Positions 51,624 through 61,343 are shown, counted from the first letter of the stretch. The stretch: DNA of 64,000 nt from G963668655 sp963668655 (GCA_963668655.2 CAXXPQ010000001.1:248001-312000); one strand, 5' to 3'. The notes: generated by a model from the letters alone, not told the origin. Translations and numbers: made by a program.

Positions 51624-52145
51624 ATGCAACCGGCCGGGTATCGCGAAATCTGCGACTCCGAGCGCTTCAGGCGCGTCGTCGAAACGAAGTTCGGAGACCG
51701 GGTCGCCGTTCGGCCGGCCGGCCCGCATGATTTCGCCCTTTTGCTCGCCATGTTCGACGATTTCGAGCCGAAACAGGCCGCCCAGTCACTGCCTCCGGCC
51801 GACGAGGAGAAGCGACGCACATGGGTGCAGGACATCACGGTGAACACCCTCGGCATCATCGCCCTGGACAACCTCGGCCGGGCGGTCGGCCATGCCTGCC
51901 TGATTGACATCGAGCCGGGCCGTCGGGCGGAACTTGAAATCATGGTTCACCAGGAACTTCGCAACCGCGGCCTGGGATCCTGCATGATACCTCTTCTATT
52001 GGAACTGGCGCGGCACTTCGGCTATCGCCGTATCTGGCTTGCCGTTGACGCGCGCAATGCGCGTGCCGTCCATCTTTACCGGAAGAGCGGTTTCCGATTG
52101 ATCGGACCCATGGATATCGAACTGGAAATGGAACTTGAGTTGTAG
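51624..52145 (+). CDS. GNAT-family acetyltransferase
   Basis: A 173-residue GNAT protein. An N-terminal part (FGDRVAVRPAGPHDFALLLAMF) resembles the start of protein acetyltransferases of the Pat type; the acetyl-CoA loop is VHQELRNRGLGSCMI, and DARNARAVHLYRKSGFRL is the last part. Lying 35 bases after the receiver and in the operon led by acuC, it may acetylate the protein that AcuC deacetylates, with Acs as the obvious candidate. This pairing is inference. Confidence 0.85.
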   Translation: MQPAGYREICDSERFRRVVETKFGDRVAVRPAGPHDFALLLAMFDDFEPKQAAQSLPPADEEKRRTWVQDITVNTLGIIALDNLGRAVGHACLIDIEPGRRAELEIMVHQELRNRGLGSCMIPLLLELARHFGYRRIWLAVDARNARAVHLYRKSGFRLIGPMDIELEMELEL

Positions 52146-52159
52146 AACGAAAGAATCGG

Positions 52160-52420
52160 TTCCCCGACCGCTTGCTTTCTGCCAGCCACTCTTTCACTGG
52201 CTTGCGATGATGTACCCGCAGGTTGTCCAGGGCCACGAAAATCTTTCGACCGATATCCTCTATCAAGCGCTTGAAAAGGCGGATCGGAAGATGAGCGTTC
52301 ATCGCCTTATCGGAAATCATGAAACGAATCTTACCCTGATTGGTCACGCTCGATATCAGACTCGCCGATTGCCGTCGGGCGTTCAGCCGAATCACCGGTG
52401 CCTGGTCGGGATTTAGGAGC
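52160..52420 (-). pseudogene. IS630-family transposase remnant
   Basis: On the minus strand a fragment of about 85 codons reads APVIRLNARRQSASLISSVT, NQGKIRFMISDKAMNAH, LFKRLIEDIGRKIFVALDN and LRVHHRKPVKEWLAES. This is the middle of an IS630-type DDE transposase, including the second catalytic Asp (LDN). Both ends are lost: the upstream frame is unrelated, and downstream the homology stops after WLAES in the GNAT gene region. No terminal repeats were found. Confidence 0.8.
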
Positions 52421-52456
52421 TGTGAATTCCCCGAATGGTGGTAGAATAGAATCAAC

Positions 52457-54880
52457 ATGAGTACGTTTCGCAATTACAAAGCGGGAGGGGTGGATCTCCT
52501 CCCGCTCTTTCTGTTTCTCTTCGTCGTCTGGGTCTGGGTTCCGGGCTGCGGAGGCGACACCCTTCATACGGATTCGCCGGACGGCGATGCCGATGGCGTC
52601 GATGGTGATATGGACGGGGAGGCCGAGACGCTTCCGGACGGCGATGAAGACGACGATCTCGACACCGAGCCGGAAGAAGAAAAAGATCCGGACGGAGAGG
52701 CGTTCGAGGAAGAGTTCGAGGAGGCCGCGGGATATTTCCCCAACGCTTCCGCCTGTATCCCTCCCAAACGCCGCCTGTCCGCCTGGATGCTGGACTTTCC
52801 CCGCATGAATGCAAACGGTTTTTACCGAACAGCCAACCACTCGCCCGACGGAACCGCCGTCCTGCAACTGCAGAACGGCATGATCACCGTGTTGATCCCT
52901 CCCGAGAAGGAACCCAACGCCTTCCTGGTCGAGGAGCGCCTTGTGGGCGACCTGTCCTTTTCCCCCAGCATCATGAACGAACTCTCCATGGGAGAATGGT
53001 ACTATGGCTATTTCCACGGTCTCTGGCGCTTCAGCGAGACGGATCACCTTTGGCATCTCGATACGCACAGTTTCGTTCTGGATCATTTCATCTGGATGGA
53101 TTCCGCCGGCGGCTTGTGGTCCGCCATCCAGTTGAATGGCAGTGGAACCGGATATTATTTCGACGCAGAGCAAGCGTTGACTGTCTACGTCACGGGAGAG
53201 GCGCTCGACGGGCAACGTTCCGAAGCTGCTTTCTTCAGAGCCCATGTAGGCCCCATTCACGAATGCGACGGCCGGGTCTACATCATGGCGGATTTCGAGT
53301 CCGGCACGGGCACCGGCGTGCTGCGCAGCCGTAAGGAGGCCGTCAACGAACTGGAAATCGTGCACTACAGTCCGGAAGCCATTCCCGACCGGCCGAGCAC
53401 CTTTTTCTTTTCCAGTTTCGATCCCGAGACCTGCCGCTTCGTGGCCACGGGCTACTGGAACCTTCTGGAAGGCCGGGTGGGCGAACCCCTGGAGATCACC
53501 AACGAACAGCAGACCGTGGAGGCGGACGTCCCGGATTATTGCCCCGTCTTCCCGGAAGGCATTGCACCGCCTTATATTTCCTGGATGGACTTCGAGACCG
53601 ATACCCTTTACGGGGCGCAGGATATGAGCAATTACTATCCCAATGACTGCCCCAAGTTCTTCCGCCGCCGTGCGGGTGAAAGCCGTTTCGAGACCGTGCT
53701 TCCCACCGGCACGCCCAATGGCGTGGAGCATCGCTGGTATCCGCGCGGCATGCACGGAAGCGGCGCGGACAGCCTCTTTCTGGCCGGCGATCCTTTCAGC
53801 TACCGCTGGAGCCCGGACCTGGACCGCTGGGAGCCCGTCTGGGAGCAGCCCGGCTATCTCTTCGAGGATCTGCCCCAGCGCGCCTTCGCAACCGTGCGCT
53901 CGCTCACCCTGGCCGAGCGCCCGGACGGATCCTTCCGCGTGCACGTCGCCGGGCCGCGCCTGCCCGTCATGCGCCGCACCGCCTGCCAGGGGTGGGAGGA
54001 AGTCTTCCCCGATTCTCTGGGAACCCTGGAGGTCTTCGACGACGGCCGCAGGCTCTACGCCGTGGGCGGCTACGACCACGTCAAGGTGCTCCTGGACGAG
54101 GATCAACTGGAAATCATCCCGGGCCCGGCCGCGAAATGGAAGCAGGCCTCCGCCATCCACGTCACCCAAAGCGGCGCGCTCTACGTGGTGGCCGCTTCCG
54201 CAAAGGATCCCGACCAACGGCAGCTCTGGTACCTTCCGGAACGGGGGGCGGACGCCTCCGCCTGGACCGAGATCACGGGCTTCCAGCCGTACGTCTACGG
54301 GACGACCACGTATTCCATGCAGCCGTATTTCGTCGTCGGCGCAAAGGAAGGCGTCTTCGTCCAGGCGTTTCCGTACAGCGAGTTCGGCACGCGGCGGAAG
54401 AGTTATCATCGCATCTACAAAGTGGAACGCACCCGGATGGAAATGATTCTGGAGGCGGACACGAACGGTTATCTGCGCCGGCACGACGGGGAGGTCTTCT
54501 ATCTCGCCAAGGAGCGCATCGACCGCCTCGATCCGGAAAGCGGCGAGATGACGCGTATTTTCGACCGCCCGACGAGCCTGCCCGCCGGGATCAGCACGTT
54601 CTACCCCAGCGACTTCATTCGGCGGGCGGACGGCACCTGGGTGTTTTACTTCGGCGGACAGCTTGCGGAATACGATCCCGTAAGCGATACGTACGCCATC
54701 TACGGCCTTCCGGGCAACACGCGGAACCTGGTCCGTCCGGAGGATTTCGATGCCGACGCGCCGGAATACGAGCAATCGACCATGTTTCTGAAGGAGCTTC
54801 CCACGGGCGAGATCCTGGCGGCGGGTTTCCAGGGCCAGGTGGCGGTGCGCATGACGGACGCGGTGTTTTTCTCGGAATGA
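52457..54880 (+). CDS. large DGD-linker lipoprotein, paralogue B
   Basis: An 807-residue predicted lipoprotein with signal VVWVWVPGCGG, an acidic linker of about 65 residues (DGDADGVDGDMDG) and a globular part of about 700 residues of short beta segments. It matches the minus-strand protein at 6511-8916 over its whole length: FP.ASAC at the start of the body, FRVHVAGPRLPVMRRTAC, WEEVFPDS, and LPTGEILAAG at the end. The ribosome-binding site is weak (AGAATCAAC before ATG). Location is probably the outer surface; function unknown, perhaps a beta-propeller adhesin. Confidence 0.75.
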   Translation: MSTFRNYKAGGVDLLPLFLFLFVVWVWVPGCGGDTLHTDSPDGDADGVDGDMDGEAETLPDGDEDDDLDTEPEEEKDPDGEAFEEEFEEAAGYFPNASACIPPKRRLSAWMLDFPRMNANGFYRTANHSPDGTAVLQLQNGMITVLIPPEKEPNAFLVEERLVGDLSFSPSIMNELSMGEWYYGYFHGLWRFSETDHLWHLDTHSFVLDHFIWMDSAGGLWSAIQLNGSGTGYYFDAEQALTVYVTGEALDGQRSEAAFFRAHVGPIHECDGRVYIMADFESGTGTGVLRSRKEAVNELEIVHYSPEAIPDRPSTFFFSSFDPETCRFVATGYWNLLEGRVGEPLEITNEQQTVEADVPDYCPVFPEGIAPPYISWMDFETDTLYGAQDMSNYYPNDCPKFFRRRAGESRFETVLPTGTPNGVEHRWYPRGMHGSGADSLFLAGDPFSYRWSPDLDRWEPVWEQPGYLFEDLPQRAFATVRSLTLAERPDGSFRVHVAGPRLPVMRRTACQGWEEVFPDSLGTLEVFDDGRRLYAVGGYDHVKVLLDEDQLEIIPGPAAKWKQASAIHVTQSGALYVVAASAKDPDQRQLWYLPERGADASAWTEITGFQPYVYGTTTYSMQPYFVVGAKEGVFVQAFPYSEFGTRRKSYHRIYKVERTRMEMILEADTNGYLRRHDGEVFYLAKERIDRLDPESGEMTRIFDRPTSLPAGISTFYPSDFIRRADGTWVFYFGGQLAEYDPVSDTYAIYGLPGNTRNLVRPEDFDADAPEYEQSTMFLKELPTGEILAAGFQGQVAVRMTDAVFFSE

Positions 54881-54953
54881 ACCAGGACGGTCGGGAAAAA
54901 CCTGTTTTCATATCTTCCCTGGGGATGCGATTGGCGAGCGTTTGGCACCGTTG

Positions 54954-54983
54954 TTGACAATTGCATTATAAATCATGTATTCT
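54954..54983 (+). promoter_or_regulatory. sigma-70-type promoter of the lipoprotein gene at 55019
   Basis: TTGACA at 54954-54959 and TATTCT at 54978-54983, spacer 18, in an AT-rich patch 36 bases before the start codon. The upstream TGGCACCGTTGTTGAC resembles sigma-54 but lacks the GC of the -12 element. Confidence 0.6.
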
Positions 54984-55018
54984 GAAGACCTGATGGATGC
55001 CTTTTCAGGGAGGCGAAG

Positions 55019-56569
55019 ATGACGTTCCGGATAACGCTTTTTCTGCTTTTGACGACTTTCGTTCTCGGCGGCTGTTTCGAGGAAACGGAATATCATTACG
55101 AGGATCTTGGAGACGGAGATCCGGCGGACGCGGATTCTTTCGAGGAGAATCCGCCGGGCGACGAAGACGGCATGGAATCCGACCGCTTCGCCGATGCCGA
55201 TTTCGATGCCGACGGAGACCTGGACCTGGCGGACGGATCGTCCGATTCCGACTTTCCCGAGACGCCCGATGGCGACGGCGAGATGGGCGAATCGGATGGG
55301 GACGCCGGAGAGATCGACCCGGAGATCGATCCGGAGCCCGAGGATCCCTGCGATGGCGCGCCTTCTCCGGTGGTGGAGGCCATCGATCCCGACGTGGGAA
55401 CGACGCCCGCCTGGCGGGCCACGGCGATTCTCGACCAGGCCGCCATCGTCTGCGAGGACGGCCGTACACTGAACCACGGGGAGTATTATGCCGCCGACTG
55501 GGGCAACGCCGTGGCGGGGATCTCGGAGACGGAGGCGATCTTCGGCGCGCACAACGGTCTATGGCGCTATACCGCCACGCCGACGCCCGAGATCCGTTGC
55601 ATCGCCGGTCTGGAAGAATCGGTCTATTCCATCGCCGTCCGGGAGCGGGAAGGCGAGGAAGAGATCGTCGTCGGGTTGAGAGATCGAGTCGGGATCTTGA
55701 GCGCCGATTCGTGGCGTTTCGTGCCGGTTGCCGAGGTCTGGTCGCCGGAGACGCGGGGAGGCTTGATGGGAGAAGGTTCCCCGGCGGTCTGGGACATTCA
55801 TTTTCATGGAGACAGCATCCTGATCCAGACCATCCAGGGCGTCGCCATGCAGGACGAAAACGGCGTCTTCGTTCCGCTCGACGGCTGCTGCGGATACGAA
55901 CCCACGCTTCCGTATCATGAAGACAGCCCATTTCCGGTAACAGGATTTCGATATATAGCACCAAAGACCTGGACCGGAATGGCATTTCAAGATTCCAGGG
56001 CCTACGTGGGTGCTCCCGGGGCTTTGCTTGAGATCGACCTGGAAAGCCGGTCCTGCCGTCCCCTCTGCCGGGCGGAGGATGCGGAAACCCGCTACATCGT
56101 CCAGGGGATGACGCCCGAAGGCGTTCGGGCCGTCAGCTCAAAGCCGGGATATACAATGTTTGTGTTCGATCCCAAGATGCCATATACCCTGGATGCGGAG
56201 GTTGGAGAGTGTACGTTCCAAGGAATCTGGAAGGTCCATTACCGCCCGGGGGAATTCTTTCCATTTCCTACATTCGTGAAAGGCCGCGTGGGAGCCGACG
56301 GGCAATGGGTAGGAGCCTTTGCATCATTTAACCCTAATTCTAGCATATATTTTTGCGAAATGTTTCATTATATGTACAGTCTACCAGGGCAACAAGGTGG
56401 AATCGAAAGAATTATTGCAGGACAAGGGACGGCTATGGATTGGGGACTTCCCTGTTACCTGACAACTTCCACCAGTTCCTTGACGGCGGATGTTTTCATG
56501 GATTCGGTCGGAGGCTGGTACTCTCCCGGCTTCTGGCGCATCGATTACGCGAACGAAACGGAAGAGTGA
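55019..56569 (+). CDS. DGD-linker lipoprotein, shorter type
   Basis: A 516-residue predicted lipoprotein: lipobox VLGGC, a long acidic linker of about 90 residues (DADGDLDLADG, DGDGEMGESDGDAG), then about 400 residues of beta-rich sequence with repeated turns of the type AHNGLWRYT, DRVGILSADSWRF and DSRAYVGAPGALLEID. That repetition suggests a beta-propeller related in style, but not clearly in sequence, to the two 800-residue proteins. GGAGGCGAAG precedes the ATG. The last third of the gene (from about 55930) is AT-richer than the rest, hinting at a mosaic origin. Confidence 0.7.
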   Translation: MTFRITLFLLLTTFVLGGCFEETEYHYEDLGDGDPADADSFEENPPGDEDGMESDRFADADFDADGDLDLADGSSDSDFPETPDGDGEMGESDGDAGEIDPEIDPEPEDPCDGAPSPVVEAIDPDVGTTPAWRATAILDQAAIVCEDGRTLNHGEYYAADWGNAVAGISETEAIFGAHNGLWRYTATPTPEIRCIAGLEESVYSIAVREREGEEEIVVGLRDRVGILSADSWRFVPVAEVWSPETRGGLMGEGSPAVWDIHFHGDSILIQTIQGVAMQDENGVFVPLDGCCGYEPTLPYHEDSPFPVTGFRYIAPKTWTGMAFQDSRAYVGAPGALLEIDLESRSCRPLCRAEDAETRYIVQGMTPEGVRAVSSKPGYTMFVFDPKMPYTLDAEVGECTFQGIWKVHYRPGEFFPFPTFVKGRVGADGQWVGAFASFNPNSSIYFCEMFHYMYSLPGQQGGIERIIAGQGTAMDWGLPCYLTTSTSSLTADVFMDSVGGWYSPGFWRIDYANETEE

Positions 56570-56903
56570 AGCGATCAAAACCCCATTTTCTCGGATGCCG
56601 TCACTCCTCTCGCCGGCGCGAAGAAAGACGGCGTTTCGCGGAAGCTTAAATTCCTGAAAAACGAGCGCTTACTGGATCTGGGTTTCGAGTTTCCGGAGGT
56701 CCGGATCGAGCCGCTTTTCGGCGAGAGAAACCTTGGAAAGCTGACTTTCTTGAAGGCCAGAAGCATGGTGTTGCCTTGGAGGTCAAGGACAAGCGAAAGA
56801 ATGGATTTCCGCTCGATCCTACGCGTAAAGGAGCTTTCCCCGTCCGGATCCACCCGATTTTCAGCATCGGACCCGCAATCTCCCGGGTCGTGAATTCTTC
56901 CGG
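56570..56903. other. gap between convergent genes
   Basis: About 330 bases. A plus-strand open stretch reads SRKLKFLKNERLLDLGFEFP but lacks a start, a ribosome-binding site and recognisable homology. It may be a gene relic; I do not call it. No terminator hairpin with a T run was found. Confidence 0.3.
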
Positions 56904-58445
56904 CTAATCCTTCCTGAAGGGAATGTCCGTTTTGGGAAGCAGCACAGAAAACGTTGTCCCGCTCCCTACTTCGCTCTCGACACGAAGATACCCCCCGTGT
57001 TTGCGAATGATGCCTTGCGACACGGAAAGCCCCAACCCCGTGCCTTTGCTTTTGGTCGTGAAGAACGGTTCGAAAATGCGTTGGCGCGTGTGTTCCGGAA
57101 TGCCGGGGCCATTGTCCGAAACATTCACTTTGATGAATCCCTTTTCTTTCTGCGTATCGGCGCTGACGAGGATTTTTCCCTTTTGGGGAAGCGCATCCAA
57201 TGCGTTCAGCAGCAGATTGACGAACACCTGGCAAAGCAGTTGTCCGTCGCCGTGAATGGGCGGAAGAAGTTCCGGAATATCCATCTGCAGGCAAACCTTG
57301 GAGATCTTCATCTGATTGGCGACGAGTCGCCCCGAGCGATGAAGGACGTCGGACAGATCCAAGGGCTCCAGCCCGACTTCGCCTTCCCGAGCGAAATCCA
57401 GGAGATTGCGAACGATCCTCTGGGCGCGTTCGGCTTCGCCGATGGTTTCCTCCAGCATCTCCATTTTTTCTTCTTCGTCGAAATCCGCAAAATCCTCCAT
57501 CAGCGTCGATGCCGTAAGCATTACGTTGTTCAAGGGGTTGTTCAGTTCATGGGCGACGCCCGCCACGAGGCTGCCGATGGCTCGTATCTTGTGGCTTTCC
57601 ACCAGGATCTGATGGCGCGATTCCAACTCGTCGATCATGTGGTTGAACGCATGGGCCAGCTGCGTGAACTCGTCGCGATACTTGCGCTGGGGAATGATAT
57701 GCGTGAAATCCCCCTTGCCGATCCGATCCGTATAGATCATGAAACGGGAAAGCGCATTCAGAAGCGGGCGGGTCAGAAGAAACCCGATGGAAATCATCAT
57801 GACGGATAGAATACCGATAAAAATATAGGGAATGCGGCGGATCAACGAGAAGGTGCGGTCCACCGATTCCTTTTCCTGCCTGGCGAAACTGCCCGCGAAA
57901 GAACTCATTTCGGATCCGTGTTCGCGCAGGCGGTTTTCGATGACGCCGCGACTTTTCTCGTCCGGACCTTCGCCGATCCGCCGCAACAATCCATCGTATT
58001 CCGACGTCCGGGTGACGATGGTCTTGAAATTGTCTCTGGAAACGATCTTGCTGACCATGGGTTCGTTGATTTCAAGCAGATGCTGGGCCTTGTGGACGTG
58101 TTCGATGGCGTCGCCGAGGTTCGTTCCATAGAGCAGATAATTTTTCTCGAAGCGGCGGGCCTGCTGGATTTCGTTCATGTAACTGTCCGCCACTTCCAGG
58201 AAATGCGTTTTTTCCTGAAGAACGGAGAGAGTATAGATCATCCAGATATTGATGGTCGCGGCGAAACCGAAGATCAGCAGGAAGGAAAGAATCAGGCGGG
58301 TCCGGATGCCGAATTTGGGTCGTTCGAACAGGTCTTCGGCAGGCTGCCGATCGACGGATTTCGGGTCGTCCGCTTTCTGGTTGGTATTCATCGGTGCGTT
58401 GGTTTTTAAAATCCTTGAAGATATTCCGTAATCATCGTCCGACAT
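56904..58445 (-). CDS. sensor histidine kinase
   Basis: A 513-residue membrane kinase. First helix about 50-70; helical periplasmic domain about 75-210 (helical-bundle type); second helix about 213-235; HAMP; HisKA with GVAHELNNP (His near 300); ATPase with DNGPGIP near 445, FEPFFTTKS and GTGLGLSVSQ. The AHELNNPLNN box is that of the NtrB/PilS-like group. It is the last gene of a five-gene minus-strand operon and starts 16 bases after the PpsA-like gene; the receiver at 60945 is its likely partner. Confidence 0.92.
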   Translation of the reverse strand: MSDDDYGISSRILKTNAPMNTNQKADDPKSVDRQPAEDLFERPKFGIRTRLILSFLLIFGFAATINIWMIYTLSVLQEKTHFLEVADSYMNEIQQARRFEKNYLLYGTNLGDAIEHVHKAQHLLEINEPMVSKIVSRDNFKTIVTRTSEYDGLLRRIGEGPDEKSRGVIENRLREHGSEMSSFAGSFARQEKESVDRTFSLIRRIPYIFIGILSVMMISIGFLLTRPLLNALSRFMIYTDRIGKGDFTHIIPQRKYRDEFTQLAHAFNHMIDELESRHQILVESHKIRAIGSLVAGVAHELNNPLNNVMLTASTLMEDFADFDEEEKMEMLEETIGEAERAQRIVRNLLDFAREGEVGLEPLDLSDVLHRSGRLVANQMKISKVCLQMDIPELLPPIHGDGQLLCQVFVNLLLNALDALPQKGKILVSADTQKEKGFIKVNVSDNGPGIPEHTRQRIFEPFFTTKSKGTGLGLSVSQGIIRKHGGYLRVESEVGSGTTFSVLLPKTDIPFRKD

Positions 58446-58461
58446 ATTGGCCTTTCCGATC

Positions 58462-60948
58462 CTAGCGGAAGGCGTTGAAGCGGCCTTCCATGAAATGATC
58501 CGTGTACACTTTCACCGCATCATCGCTGGTCAGAACGGTGTCGAGTTCGCGCGCGCAGGCCATCAGGCTTCCCAGCGTCTCCAGTGCCGTTTCCGTCTCC
58601 TTTTGCTCGTAATACCGCAACCAGGCCGTGACCAGATCTCCGAAACGCTCGACGCCGAACCCGGACAGGCGCAGGACCGCTTCAAGGAACCTGGCGCGTC
58701 GTTCCCGGTTCGGAGCGGATGCGCCGCCGCCCTGAAAGCGGAACGTCGCGTAATTCTTCTCCTTCCAGGGACCGGCCACGGCGTCGATCATGGCGTAATG
58801 ATAGGCGAAACGAGCATTGAAATTCACGTAGTCGCCGGCGACGATGAAGTAATTCGTATCCTTGGGTCGCCGAGGCCCCTGGGCGCCGCCCATCACCTGC
58901 TCCACGAAATCGCCGGGAAGCGCGTCGAGAGCCGGATTCGAACGACGTTGCCAACCGGCGTTCGCCGAAGCGATGCCCCGCCACAGCGCCTGAAACGGAT
59001 GGCTGAAGACCTTTAACGGCGACAGCTTTTTCGTGTTCGTCACGACCGAACCATCCAGATCGATCAATTTTATCCTGATCGGGATGGGTGTTTCAAGCGG
59101 AATCGCTCCCCGTTTCCACGGCCGGTTGTGTCGATCTCCGAAAGCGAACATCGAGCGCACCGACATTTCATGGATGTAGCGGATCACGTCGTGAACGGAC
59201 CGGCAGTTCTTCGGTTTGAAATCGGAGCGGTGGGGATCGGTGAGGTTCAGAACCAGAACGGCGTCGTGCAGCGGACCGGATGCCTTTTTCAACCCGCGCG
59301 ATCGGATGCGGGCCAGGACGCGGTCGCGCAGGCCCGGCCAGTGAGAGCCTCGATAGACGCGCCGCCGGGTGGCGTCCATGCTGACGATGGTTCCCGGACC
59401 GAGTTTCCAGACGAGTTTGCCCGTATTGAACATGCAAGGCACGGAAAACTCGCGAGCCAGTGTCGCCAGGTGACTCGCCGGATTGCCGCCCTCCACGAGC
59501 AGACCGGCGATATGCGGCAGGATGGACGCCAGTTTCGGCGTCGCCTGAGCCGCCACGACGATGGCGCCCTTTTTCCGCACGGCCACTTCCCCGTTTTCGG
59601 AAACGTATTCCACCGGCCCCTCGGCGCGTCCAGGAAAAACGGTGAGCCCCTGCTCGATGATCGGAGAACTGGCGTGTCCTTTGTGGGCGTCCGTTTCCTC
59701 GGATTCGCCCAGATGGAGTCGGCGTCCCTGCAAAAGCCGCAGATTTCCTTCCCGGTCCAAGGCCCATTCGATATCCATTTCGTAGCCGAACGCATCCGCA
59801 AGGGAGAAAGCCATCCGGCCGAGCGCTTTCAGGCTGTCCTCGGGCACATGTTCCGAATAGAGCGGTTTATTGGACGTAGGATCCGAAGCGATTTCTTGCT
59901 TCAGGATTTCCGGAGCCTCGGACTTGGAGAGCAGGTACGTGTCCGCGGCGCTTTCGCCTCGCACCATGGCGTCCGCAAGGCCCGGGACCGCATTGACCAT
60001 CATCGCCCGCGAGTCGCCCGCTCCATGGGCGCTCGTGTAGAGCACCCCCGCGAAACGCGGCCGGACGAGCGGCATGAACAGCACGGCCATGGGCGTGTCG
60101 ATTTCCTTGAAGCCGTGATCGAGCCGATAGCGCATGGCCCGATCCGAGAATCGGCTGGCCAGCACCTGCAAATAGGCCGTCTCCAGATCTTCGCCGTGAA
60201 CTCCGATCCGGCTGTCGAATTGCCCCGCGAACGAGTAGCGATCGTCCTCCTGGACGGAACTGGAACGAACGGCCCAGCCATCCTTTTCCCCGGCCGGGAT
60301 GCGCGGAATCCGCCGGGCCATCTCCTCACGGATCGGATCGGGCAGCGTCGCCGATAAATAAAGCTGGCGGGCGGCTTCCAGACGCGACCGAAACTGGTCC
60401 GGATCGTGAATGTGCGGCAGGTCGTGGATCAGCCCCCGGATGCGTTCGTTGAGATCGTTTTCATCCATGAAGAGCCGGTAGGCGGCGGTGGTCAGAACGA
60501 ATCCGTCCGGGACCGATTCGCCGGCGATTTTGCGCAGGGCGGCAAGCCCGGCGGCTTTCCCGCCGATCAACTCCGTATCCTCGGCTCCGTCTTCGAGGGA
60601 AACCGACAGTTCCCGATCCGCCCGATGCTCCGACTCGTCCAGAATCGACCGCAACCGTTCGTCGATTTTCCGGATGGACGGGTACAGCGCCTTGTGGCGA
60701 TTGCCGTCCAGCAGGTTCAGTTCCTGCGCCATCAGCAGCGTTTCACTCACGATCCGCTGCACGGGACGCCGAATCCTGGTATGGGTATAGTCCATGAAAT
60801 TGAGATCGGCCTCCAGATCGGCCATCAATTGCAAGGCCTGACCGTTCTTTTTCAGCAGCGAACGGAAGTTCCTGTAGCGATGCTGCAATTCCCTGTTCTG
60901 CGACGCCGATTCCGCATGGGGAAGGGTATCGGGAAAGGTATGAATCAT
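58462..60948 (-). CDS. PEP-synthase-like protein lacking the PEP barrel
   Basis: An 828-residue protein. After a helical start of about 100 residues comes the ATP-grasp domain of pyruvate phosphate dikinases (ELIGGKAAGLAAL, then WAVRSSSVQEDD and SFAGQFDS, about 225-240). The phosphohistidine swivel domain (about 465-545) carries EGGNPASHLATLARE, with the His near 493. The last 280 residues are not the PEP/pyruvate barrel of PpsA. The N-terminal and His domains thus can charge a His from ATP, as in rifampicin phosphotransferase, but the acceptor is unknown. Start overlaps the receiver stop (ATGA). Confidence 0.8.
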   Translation of the reverse strand: MIHTFPDTLPHAESASQNRELQHRYRNFRSLLKKNGQALQLMADLEADLNFMDYTHTRIRRPVQRIVSETLLMAQELNLLDGNRHKALYPSIRKIDERLRSILDESEHRADRELSVSLEDGAEDTELIGGKAAGLAALRKIAGESVPDGFVLTTAAYRLFMDENDLNERIRGLIHDLPHIHDPDQFRSRLEAARQLYLSATLPDPIREEMARRIPRIPAGEKDGWAVRSSSVQEDDRYSFAGQFDSRIGVHGEDLETAYLQVLASRFSDRAMRYRLDHGFKEIDTPMAVLFMPLVRPRFAGVLYTSAHGAGDSRAMMVNAVPGLADAMVRGESAADTYLLSKSEAPEILKQEIASDPTSNKPLYSEHVPEDSLKALGRMAFSLADAFGYEMDIEWALDREGNLRLLQGRRLHLGESEETDAHKGHASSPIIEQGLTVFPGRAEGPVEYVSENGEVAVRKKGAIVVAAQATPKLASILPHIAGLLVEGGNPASHLATLAREFSVPCMFNTGKLVWKLGPGTIVSMDATRRRVYRGSHWPGLRDRVLARIRSRGLKKASGPLHDAVLVLNLTDPHRSDFKPKNCRSVHDVIRYIHEMSVRSMFAFGDRHNRPWKRGAIPLETPIPIRIKLIDLDGSVVTNTKKLSPLKVFSHPFQALWRGIASANAGWQRRSNPALDALPGDFVEQVMGGAQGPRRPKDTNYFIVAGDYVNFNARFAYHYAMIDAVAGPWKEKNYATFRFQGGGASAPNRERRARFLEAVLRLSGFGVERFGDLVTAWLRYYEQKETETALETLGSLMACARELDTVLTSDDAVKVYTDHFMEGRFNAFR

Positions 60949-61343
60949 GAGGCTTCTCCGGTTTTTTGCTCGGATCTGGCCTTGTTCGCCTTTTCGATCA
61001 CGGCCCGCAGATCGCTGGGCTTGAACGGCTTGGCGATGAAATCGAAGGCACCTTTCACCAGGGCTTCCCGGGCGATCTCCACCGTGGCGTATCCGGTGAT
61101 GATGATGACCTTGGTCTGCGGCGATTTGGCCTGGACGTGCTCGAGCACCTGGATGCCGTCGATGTCATCCATCCGAACATCCGTGACGACGATATCGAAG
61201 ACCTCCTTTTGGATCCGCTCGATCGCCGCCCGGCCGTCTCCGTATACCTCGACGTCGAAGCCGATTTTCTCCAAGGATGGTTTCAGACGTTTGCCGACGA
61301 TGGCTTCATCATCCACAAGCATGATTTTCGTTTTGCGGTCCAT
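60945..61343 (-). CDS. single-domain response regulator
   Basis: A 132-residue receiver: LVDDEA near residue 11, phosphoacceptor Asp in VVTDVRMDD near 55, Thr in IIITGYA near 83 and Lys in IAKPF near 105. There is no output domain. The receiver lies between a TauE/SafE permease and the PpsA-like gene, and its stop overlaps the latter's start. It is probably phosphorylated by the kinase at the operon's end and acts on a protein partner. Confidence 0.93.
   Translation of the reverse strand: MDRKTKIMLVDDEAIVGKRLKPSLEKIGFDVEVYGDGRAAIERIQKEVFDIVVTDVRMDDIDGIQVLEHVQAKSPQTKVIIITGYATVEIAREALVKGAFDFIAKPFKPSDLRAVIEKANKARSEQKTGEAS

Noticed and set aside
54941..54960. TGGCACCGTTGTTGAC as a sigma-54 promoter.
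   Set aside because: The essential GC of the -12 element is replaced by GA; a sigma-70 pair fits better.
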